Shown here piece after piece: positions 36,401 to 64,000 of a DNA stretch of 64,000 bases. Position 1 is the stretch's first letter; every line of letters starts with the position of its first letter. The stretch lies in contig NC_064759.1 of NCBI RefSeq assembly GCF_011397635.1, forward strand, positions 20,980,428 through 21,044,427, read 5' to 3'. The notes beneath the pieces were generated by a model. It was not told where the DNA came from and ran no database searches. It saw only the letters and a list, made by a program, of their open reading frames with translations. The position numbers and the translations under genes are program-made. This DNA comes from Epinephelus fuscoguttatus. Lineage: Eukaryota; Chordata; Actinopteri; Perciformes; Serranidae.

Positions 36401-38931
36401 GCCATTCTGTATTTTACTCAATGGCCAGTGCAGTATTAGGTGTTTTTGTGCCAGTGTTGTCAACTGTTGTTGTGTCCAGCAGCAGCAAAAAAATCCAATA
36501 TTTCATCAGTGAAAATGTTTTTAAACACAACTGAGAACTATTTTGTTTTAAAAGCATTTAACAGTGGTGTATTTGCCCCGATGAATGTCTTAATGGCTTA
36601 AACACATAGGTGTGTTTTTAACTGCTTCTATAACTAAAGAGCCATTAGATATTTGAGGCTTTTTAAGTAATCACCCTTGAATACCTCAGACTTTTTCAAG
36701 CATTTAACAGGTGGTTTGACAAAGTTGCTGGCTATTTGCAACCCATATGAAGCCCAAAGACTGAAACTGAAACATGTGTGTTTCAGTCTTCTAAAGACAC
36801 ATAACTTACTTTAACTACACAGCAGTCACTATATTTGGTTCCTCTCGACTTTAAGGAAGCTATGAATCATATGATGTATGAAATGTGACGAGCAACAGCA
36901 AAGTGAAAAGCTATTTTAAATCCTCAACTGGAAACTTACCTTTCCTCCAACAGCTTTTCAAACTTCTGCTTGGCCAGGTCCATCAGCCCATCCACCTCGT
37001 TTTTAGTGCGCTTGAAGTTCTCAATACTGAAGGCGTACACTGTCACCTCTTGGATGTTCAGATGCTTACACCAGCGTAATGTCTGGCGTGGAAGGGACAA
37101 GAGGTTAGACATACATGAGCAATCTTATTTTGTGGCCAAGTGACGTGTTTGAGAAGACAAGCTTGAATCCTGAAGCAGCCTCACCTCTGCCAGCTTGTTG
37201 AAGCCCTGCATGTGTCCTTCCTGGCGCTCCATGTTTTTCTTACGGGCAAAGCGACGGTTACCATCCATGATGAAGGCCACATGTTTAGGCATGGGTCCAG
37301 CCTGGGAGACACAACACAGATCAGGAGAGTCATTTGGGTTATACTGACAGATTCAGCTAAAAGGATGAGTCTATCAACAGGAAACTATCGTGAAAAAGAT
37401 GCCAATTATTCTCTGGTTCTAGCTTCTAAAATGTGAAGATGTCCTTGTCTTTTAAGTTTCATTCATAACCTTTGAAACAGCAGTGTTGACTTAAGGTCCA
37501 TTTGCAAGCTTTTTACAGAGCCTTTAAACTGAATCTCACAGTCTTCATCAGTGTATGATGTATGAGCAACCTCCATCAGCTGATGAAGACTGTGAGATGC
37601 AGCTTAAAGCTGTAGAAAATGTGACTGGATTTTCAAAATGACCGCTTAGAACAGGTTTTATGTACAAAACGAACCATTTAAAGACATCAACTTGGGCTCT
37701 GGAAAATTGTTACAGACATTTTGCCCTATATAAAAACCCTTCTTACAATCCTTCGGCAGTGCTGATTGCTTTTGGGTGACACAAAGTAGCACCGAGCCAC
37801 TTTGTGCCTCTCATAAATAACCATTACATTAAAGTCCCAGAGCTAAGCATCCATATTTTGGAAAACTAACGAACTGGCAATCTTTGAATACCCAGAAGAT
37901 ACTCTTGAACAACAATGCCATGGAGGTCTTTCCAGAATACTCAAAGACATTTTTGTTCATTTGGATGAAAAATATTCAATCTGCATCATAAAAAATGCCA
38001 CAAATGACATCTCCTTACTTGTTTAGTATAAAACAAGACTTAATAATAAAATAATACAATGGGACTTAACTACTTCTTAACTAACTTTTGTTTTGGGTCA
38101 TACAGATTGAGCAAGGAAATTTAAAGGGGGACAACAACTAAATTAGAAATACAAATATGTTATTTCCATGGCTTAGTTAAAGTGCAATCAGTATTTGTGA
38201 ATATTTGTGAGCTACTCTCTCTCAAAGCCAGAAACGAGAGAAGTCAGTCTCAAACTTGTGATGCCATAGGATGTAAAGTCTGGAGCTACTACACAGACAA
38301 TAAATGGGACAATGATTTTGTGGATCCACAGAATTGTGTTTATTGTTTTATACCAAAATGATCTTTATTTTATCATTGTGTTCTCAGCTCTGAATCAGAA
38401 AATGTACCCATATACTCAAAATATCGTCCTGGGTGCTCTCGGTGTCATCTAGAACATCTTTCCCAATGCACTGTCTTTGGAGCAGCTCCTATGACATTAC
38501 AAATTTGAGATTTAGCACTTGGATTTGGGAGAGCGTTGTTCATCTTTACTCATATTTTTGGACTATTTTAGATCATAGTAATAACATGTATGGATTTTGA
38601 AAATGGCCGTAGTTCCCCTTTAATCATCAGCTGTTACCATTGCTCGAGTTTGGAAAGCAGTGGCACAACTTGAGACATTAGCTGAGAATCTTTTTTTATT
38701 ATTATACAGTCCAATGATTATTTCGTCATCTGTACATCCAGAACTGCGGTTAACATTGTCTAATGAGCCTCTGGGTTTTTAAATCATCTCTAAGTATTTC
38801 TTATAAGGAAAAAAATGAGAGAGGTACATGCAAAGAGGTACATCTTAATAAAAAAGACTTAGTCTTACCTTCAGGATATTGGCTGAAATCTTTTCAAGCA
38901 GGTTTAATTCACCTTCCCGTATCCACGACAT
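28005..38931 (-). CDS. dhdds: Dehydrodolichyl diphosphate synthase catalytic subunit, 335 aa
   Basis: Eight coding exons on the minus strand: 38931-38869, 37301-37185, 37082-36940, 34428-34312, 34194-34093, 33983-33869, 32893-32786 and 28247-28005. All borders are AG/GT and all phases join; the total is 1008 bases against 333-334 aa in human. The protein starts [14 protein letters not shown]. The cis-prenyltransferase signature [15 protein letters not shown] gives D34, N36, R37 and R38 at the human positions. Further landmarks are [41 protein letters not shown] (R205, S207, R211) and [10 protein letters not shown]. The last exon encodes a charged, probably helical tail. By family knowledge it pairs with Nus1 at the ER and condenses isopentenyl diphosphate onto farnesyl diphosphate, giving the dolichol precursor needed for N-glycosylation. 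A splice acceptor just above the ATG (TTTTTAG at about 38955) implies a separate 5' UTR exon. Intron 7 is 4.5 kb and full of repeats. Confidence 0.96.
28640..28860. repeat. Repeat remnant rich in GACTTG/CAAGTC words
   Basis: Multiple CAAGTC, GACTTG and TTGACTTG words recur through this stretch of dhdds intron 7, resembling a diverged teleost repeat. No coding content. Confidence 0.4.
29060..29400 (+). pseudogene. LINE ORF2 C-terminal fragment
   Basis: In one plus frame the end of this stretch reads [20 protein letters not shown] followed by [15 protein letters not shown] and a stop. The WN-LP...F-k pattern is the usual C-terminus of fish LINE proteins. Upstream the reading is broken by frameshifts and stops. 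It is antisense within dhdds intron 7. Confidence 0.65.
29570..29745. repeat. Interspersed repeat fragment
   Basis: TTTTAATACTTCCACTTACA, GACTTGTAACAGAGTATTTT and ACTAAAGTAAAGGATAT are phrases of a repeat seen throughout teleost introns. Non-coding. Confidence 0.45.
30261..30276 (+). repeat. Left target-site duplication of the SINE
   Basis: AAGTCCCCACCTCTGG, identical over 16 bases to 32419-32434, flanks the SINE together with everything nested in it. Confidence 0.9.
30277..30505 (+). mobile_element. tRNA-derived SINE, 5' part, split by a later insertion
   Basis: The head resembles a tRNA: GGCGTCGGTAGCATAGTGGA acts as the A-box region and GGTTCGACTCC (30347-30357) as the B box of a polymerase III promoter. 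A linker follows, then a (CT)20 tract (30401-30440) and a C15 run. The 3' body ends AGGCAAAAAAGCCCC and AAAAAATAATC. The remaining tail, an A-rich run at 32404-32420, lies beyond the nested element. Orientation is opposite to dhdds, in its intron 7. Confidence 0.88.
30401..30455. repeat. (CT)20 plus C15 tract inside the SINE
   Basis: A pure CT alternation followed by a C homopolymer. It is likely to be length-polymorphic. Confidence 0.95.
30506..32403. mobile_element. TTAA-flanked foldback transposable element nested in the SINE tail
   Basis: The left end TTAAAGCAGCTGTGCCGAAC (from 30506) is the reverse complement, with one mismatch, of the right end at 32384-32403. Similarity continues inward to a GCCCCT motif on both sides, giving terminal arms of about 45 bases. 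TTAA lies at both ends, as expected for piggyBac-type insertion. Internally, about 30905-31025 and 31560-31745 are inverted copies of each other, and a further hairpin sits at the centre. A CAGTCCAAGTAATTAGTGGAA block also occurs twice in the same orientation (about 30662 and 31845). There is no transposase, so it is non-autonomous. Length is 1898 bases. Confidence 0.88.
31350..31399. repeat. Central hairpin of the nested foldback element
   Basis: Two perfect 19-base arms (GCCTGCTCAGCACTTACTC and its complement) are separated by 12 GC-rich bases. Confidence 0.95.
32419..32434 (+). repeat. Right target-site duplication of the SINE
   Basis: AAGTCCCCACCTCTGG, exact copy of 30261-30276, directly after the SINE's A-rich tail. 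Confidence 0.9.
34880..35800. other. Repeat-like portion of dhdds intron 3
   Basis: Similar phrases occur at both margins: TTCAAGGACTT with AAGCACT near 34910-34975 and again near 35697-35740. This suggests an old insertion with related ends in direct rather than inverted order. Open frames inside are short and unconvincing. The rest of the intron (35.8-36.9 kb) shows nothing I recognise. Confidence 0.35.
37510..37620. repeat. Intronic inverted repeat (hairpin)
   Basis: A perfect 19-base stem (37533-37551 with 37580-37598; ATCTCACAGTCTTCATCAG) encloses a 28-base loop. It extends outward with imperfect pairing to about 40 bases per arm. It lies in dhdds intron 1. Confidence 0.85.
38121..38623. 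mobile_element. TTAA-flanked foldback MITE in dhdds intron 1
   Basis: The left end reads TTAAAGGGGGACAAC and the complement of the right end reads TTAAAGGGGAACTACGG. TTAA is present at both ends (38121-38124 and 38620-38623). The arms are imperfect inverted copies over roughly 200 bases, with landmarks such as TCTCAAACTTGTGATGCCAT on the left and TCTCAAATTTGTAATGTCAT in the complement of the right. No coding capacity. Confidence 0.85.
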
Positions 38932-39339
38932 TTTGGGGCTTCAAACGGTCTAAAAATAGGCGATTAAAATGTTTTTTAAAAAGGTTTATGGATGTCAACC
39001 TTGTAACCACAAGAAAAAAATTGACCAAGTTACTGTTTATACGACGATAAGATTATCTATAATGTACTACTGACGCGTCATTCTCTCATATGTTTAATTT
39101 TACATGCAGCCAGTGATTGATTTATCCGTTAACTGCCAGGCTGGCTCACGAGACATGCAATGAACTCAGCTGCTATGAGGCTGTTAAAGCACAAACCGAG
39201 TCACACACCGTCCAGAAAACAGCCACTCGTAATGGAAACCGCTTCATTCATTCAAACTATAGAAGCACACATTGTTCTTCTGTCTAAATTACAGTAATTT
39301 TAGCTCATCTCACAGACCTTCCAACTCACAGCTTTTACG

Positions 39340-39400
39340 ATGACGACCACTTCCGCATTGGAGTAAAGTGACGTAAGGGCGCCGTGACGACTTCCTGTCA
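39340..39400 (-). promoter_or_regulatory. dhdds promoter candidate with CRE-like and ETS-like motifs
   Basis: TGACGTAA (39369-39376) is an ATF/CREB-type site. ACTTCCG (39349-39355) and CTTCCTG (about 39391) read as CGGAAGT and CAGGAAG ETS sites on the minus strand. The block is CpG-richer than its surroundings and lies about 0.4 kb above the start codon. This matches a TATA-less housekeeping promoter. Confidence 0.5.
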
Positions 39401-40130
39401 GACGTTGGTAGAGTTTAAAATCATGTGGATGGAACCTTCACGAGATGAACCTGAACGCAACGTCCACCCTGGTGTCAAAGATAGATTTTTATTCGGTTAT
39501 TCGATTAAAAATGACACTTATAGTCATTTAATTAAAACTGTGAGAGTCTTGATATTATAAAATGCTCTGCTAAAAGCATTTTTCTTTATAAAAGCAAAAT
39601 ATCTCAGTAAAAGAAGAAAATACCACAACGTAAAAATAAATAAGTAGGCTAAATAAATAAATGAATAACATATTTATGAAAGCAAGGCTACACCACAAGT
39701 AAAAGTCCCGAATTCAACATCTTAATTTAAAACAATCTTACTTAGATATCATAAAGAAGCCCCCAGAAGTACCGTCAACAAACTGTACTTAAAGTATCCT
39801 AAATAAAAATTACCCACAAGGCAGAAAAACGGGTCCTGTTGTTGTTATATTAATGGGCTATGCGTTCTTGTTATTGAGCTATTGATGCATTAATGTGAAA
39901 GTGTAATTTTGCTGTAAGATAGCTGAGATTGAGGTCATTTTGTTACTTTTTACCATGCTGGGGGGTTTCATCTATAACAACAAATCGTGAAAGGAATCAT
40001 ATCAGGGGTTTTATGTTTTATTTTGCAATTTTAAACCAGTAAACTAGCAACCATAGGTCTAAAAAAAAGGTGGCCTACAGTATTTTTTCTTCTGAAATGT
40101 ATTGAAGTTAAAGTAGAAAGTACACTCACG

Positions 40131-40207
<77 letters not shown>

Positions 40208-41759
40208 ATATATGTATATATATACACCCGTGCTATATAGGCTACAGTACCTGAGTAAATGTGCTTAGCTACAGCTTCTACTTTTTTCTATAGGCCAATA
40301 AAATCAAGAAACTAATCAGCTGATAACATTTTGAAAACTCAGTTTATTATCTGGGAATGCTGTTTCACTCATCTTCTTTTTACAATAACATAGTTTATTG
40401 CATTTATTTTAAATGTTATTACCTCTTTTTTTGCATGTGATTTCACAAAAGTGAACATCACACTCACATTAGCAAAAGGGAGTTTCATTGTTGTGGTCCA
40501 AGTATAATTTCAGATATTTCTATTAAGATGAATAAAGTCCTCCACTATCCAAGATTTGATGTTCTGAAGAAAGTGACTGGCGTTGATTGATTTCTTGTGA
40601 TTATTAAGCCCTAGGGGAAGAATAATATGAGTTCCATCAGCATAATAATAAAAAGAGGTTGTGTTTTAGGATAATGTAACATTACAACAGCATTTAGACG
40701 AAGAAAAGGATGGAGACATATTATAGAACTTTGAAGAAACTCCACATGAGATAAAGGCTAAGGATGAGGATGGGTTGCTAATGGAGACAGTGAAGGCTCT
40801 GTTGGATAAATATGAAGAGCTAAGACATCCCTCACCTATGGATGTCAAAAACAAATTTGTTTTGTTTTTCTTTGTCAGTTTATTTGCACAGATAAGAAAA
40901 CACACGCACACACACGCACATACACACACAATACCATAAAGGATCACAAAAGGACTGTGCTTGTGAGATATTTTTAATGAGCTGACAAAGGCTCTTCAAA
41001 AATCACGTCAAACAAGAGAAATAAAACAGCAACTAAATGTATTAATTTATTTTCAAATAAAGAAAGAACAATGAAGTAATCAGGAAACACAGTTCTGAAA
41101 GAAAGAGAAGCAAACAGGAAAAAGCAGTAATTATTTGTGCCAAATATGAATAAATGAATGAATGAACTTTATTTATATAGTACCTTTCATGCACAAAATG
41201 CAGCACAAAGTACAATTCAGATGGCAGAGACAAACAACAAAGAAATAAAACCATGCAATTATACAACACTCATTCAAGGAGAAAAGAGAAGAATAAATAC
41301 ATTTATCTATCAATAATTAATCCAGCAATAAAAAATACATATATACAAACATATTGGGAATATTAAAACAGATAACTGCTAGTTATAGACTTTGTTAAAA
41401 AAGATATGTTTTGAGTTGTCATTTAGCAAATATGATAAATATGAGGTCAACATGCATAAGGAAAGTGACAGTTTAGTAAACTAAAGTTTCAAGATGTACT
41501 CTATTATTTTACTGTTTGTCGTGATATATTTTACATGAAGTTATGCATATGAATATGAACTTCATAATGTCTTTAGATTTTGCACACACTTGGTACACTG
41601 GCTTTATTTGCATATCTGCAGTGCAGTTCCGCCTTCCGCCTCTGGGGTGTGACAGCAAGTTCATCAACAGTTCCTTTGCACTTTCTAATGGCAAAGAAGA
41701 AGTTTCAGATTTTTTGGGGGGTGAGGGGCTGGCCTTTTTTGTTCCGCTGGAGAATCCTG
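39401..41759. other. Divergent dhdds-ago1 intergenic region
   Basis: AT-rich spacer of about 2.4 kb with no supported gene. It holds a (TA)n array and a short repeat beginning TTTATTTATATAGTACCTTT near 41168, a phrase common in teleost repeats and repeated in related form near 54868. Confidence 0.5.
40133..40224. repeat. (TA)n microsatellite, slightly interrupted
   Basis: About 90 bases of TA alternation with a TTTA interruption near 40193 and a TATG unit near 40213. Confidence 0.95.
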
Positions 41760-42148
41760 CTTGAACGGTGAGCAGGAGCACAACAGACCGTCAAGAAATC
41801 ACAGCGCCGCGGACAATCGGCCAAATCACGGCGCCGGGAGGAGCACACCGCCCCGCGGAGGAAGAGCGCTCAGAAATAAAGCAGTATCGCCCTCCAGCTC
41901 TACCGTTACTACCTCCAGGGTCAACGGGCAGACAGGCAGCTGGCAGCTATCGCCGTTAGCCTCAACTCCTCTGCGGGTCTGGGGGGTTCTGGTAGGGGCA
42001 GGGGGCGGGGGTACACCGAGAAAGGAGAAGACTACACGCCGAGAGGAGGGGGCTGGAAGTCTGAGACGCTTCCAGCCTGAAGGGGCCGGCGGTTTGGCCA
42101 CAGCACCCCGGACAAGCTAGCTTGTACCCGCGCGGCTAAGTGAATGGG
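41760..42148 (+). promoter_or_regulatory. CpG-rich promoter and 5' UTR of ago1
   Basis: Sequence turns abruptly GC- and CpG-rich (for example GGCGCCGGGAGG, CCGCCCCGCGGAGG, GGGGGCGGGGG) just ahead of the ago1 start codon. It has no TATA box. Open frames across it on both strands are compositional. The initiating ATG (42149) has G at -3 and G at +4. A second ATG at 42144, in another frame and with a T at -3, overlaps it and is probably leaky. Confidence 0.65.
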
Positions 42149-62433
<20,285 letters not shown>

Positions 62434-64000
62434 GCTCCATCAACCATCACCACCATCGACCCCTCCCACCTCATTTCTACCTGAGTGGGCACACGGCCCG
62501 CGACCACCTCATCCCCATCCCTTATTCCCAATGACTGCCCACCACACATACTCCACAGATCTGCCAGTCATTCACCCGAACCCCAAGAAACAAAAGGCCC
62601 TTCACCTGTAAACACAGACTCTACAGCCTCATGCACTCAAAAGGTTATGAATATTATTATTGTCATTTTGTTGTTTTTACTTTACCAGGACTATTGCTCT
62701 TTTTATGTTGAATTTTTAAACGTGGTATTATTATTATGTAATTGTATTGTACGCTACCTTCACACTCCTGTGTATGTAAGTATGCAATACGGATGGGAGG
62801 AAAGTAGGCGATAAAAAAAAAAGAAAAAAAAATCACAAAAAACTTTTTTAACTGCCACCACAATGCTGCCTCTCTACCCATCCAAATGCCGGATGCCAGT
62901 GTTCCAAGCCCCTTAAGTACGGGGGTCCTCCAGAGGGGTGGTACTGGGCACGCACACTTACATATATCATTTTATCGTTATCATGAACTACATTCATGTT
63001 TTTAATGTTTTTGAATAATGTTATTTTTTTAAACGGCCTTTAAGAGTCTGAGGTATGGTACATTAGCACTTAGTGTTAGCATGTAGGTGCCACCAGTCCT
63101 GCACATAAGAGTTTGTTAGTACTTGTGAGGCTAGCCCTCTGGTCTTTATTTTAGCAGAGACAGAAAGAGCAGGTGTAGCATATCGTAGTTACAGGAGAGA
63201 AGTCCTGCCGCGCACTCTGTGCTGGTTGGTCAGTCCCTGAGAGATTTAGCCTATAGAGGCAAGCTTAGCATAACAATAGAGGGACCATTTGCATAGAGTG
63301 TATCAAATATACTTGCACCCCATGCACCTAAACCAGCATTATTAACCAGCCAAAAGTTATGCCAACCAATGGAAAAGGGGCACTTAAACAGGAAGATAAT
63401 CTTTCATTTCTGTATGCGTTGCTCTTTTAGGATTTATGAGGCACTTTTTTTTTATTTACTTATTGATTTACCTTCAAAATGGTGAGACCTGTCTGTTTGG
63501 AGGCTTGACACAGAGTAGTTTGAAGTTTTCACACCCACACCTGCATAGCTTTCAGAACAAAGAGGTAACTACGGCAATAGGCAAGGTCAACACTCCTCTG
63601 TAGATTTACATGCAGGCAAATACAAAGTCTGTGAACACTTAAGTGCTGCAAAGCTGAACTCGCATTCAGCAACCGACCTTGCTCCGATCATTCTGCACAT
63701 TCCGACATGTATCAGTGGAGATGACGCCACGCAGTGCACTCTAAACTTCCCACGCACTTCTTTGCGTACCTTTACACACCTGTTCCCGTTTTAACACAAA
63801 GCTCTTCCCTCTGCAGGCATTTACAACTCATGGCCTGAATAGCAGAAGCACACACCTCTCTGCCCTCTTCGTCTCTTTACTTAGCATGTAGAGACAAACC
63901 TCTTCAAATGCACTTGTCCACTTATTTCCCTCAAAGCCAAGTCACTCATCTCCCTTTCCACCATCACTTCTGAAGTCACACACCTGCAGCATCCCCTGCC
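62434..64000 (+). other. ago1 3' UTR and downstream flank
   Basis: Directly after the TGA, 16 in-frame codons follow before a second TGA (62482-62484). I found no canonical AATAAA before the window ends, so the transcript probably continues beyond 64000 or uses a variant signal. A-rich tract near 62810-62830. No further gene is visible. Confidence 0.5.

Noticed and set aside
41760-42120. 119-codon plus-strand frame before ago1
   Set aside because: It is a compositional open frame in the CpG-rich 5' region, ending before the ago1 start codon and not in frame with it.

Overview
This window looks like a piece of a ray-finned fish genome, probably a percomorph teleost. It carries spliced vertebrate genes with GT-AG introns and CpG-rich promoters. 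Between them lie typical teleost repeats: Tc1 remnants, LINE tails, a tRNA-derived SINE with a CT-rich body, and TTAA-flanked foldback elements. There are no bacterial operons, CRISPR arrays or viral genes, and I found no stand-alone tRNA or rRNA gene.

Four genes can be supported by assembling exons by eye. (1) A small minus-strand gene (about 7.5-16.8 kb) encodes a 65-residue protein with one hydrophobic segment; I do not recognise its family. (2) A minus-strand HMGN gene (about 21.9-25.9 kb, six coding exons, 64 aa) is hmgn2 by position, but has an unusual N-terminus and nucleosome-binding core. (3) Minus-strand dhdds (about 27.5-39.35 kb, eight coding exons, 335 aa) encodes the catalytic subunit of the ER cis-prenyltransferase that makes dolichol precursors. 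(4) Plus-strand ago1 (start codon 42149, stop codon ending 62433, 19 coding exons, 858 aa) encodes a complete Argonaute with a D/E/D/R rather than D/E/D/H active site.

Layout: 1-7.5 kb has no recognisable gene, but holds a foldback repeat and a (TA)n array. 7.5-16.8 kb is the small gene, with a perfect 56-bp palindrome and an internally deleted Tc1 element in its introns. 16.9-21.9 kb is intergenic and rich in LINE and other repeat fragments. hmgn2 and dhdds follow head-to-tail on the minus strand, about 1.6 kb apart. dhdds and ago1 are divergent, with about 2.4 kb between their promoters. The last 1.5 kb is the ago1 3' UTR and flank. In human, HMGN2 and DHDDS are also adjacent (1p36.11), while AGO1 lies elsewhere on the same chromosome arm (1p34.3).

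The genes do not form one pathway. The most striking non-genic signal is the density of foldback (inverted-arm) elements. At least five begin with or end in TTAA. One of 1.9 kb is nested in the tail of a SINE whose 16-bp target-site duplication is intact. Several lie inside introns of ago1, so this RNA-silencing gene carries long dsRNA-capable structures in its own pre-mRNA. I saw no clear new multi-gene system.
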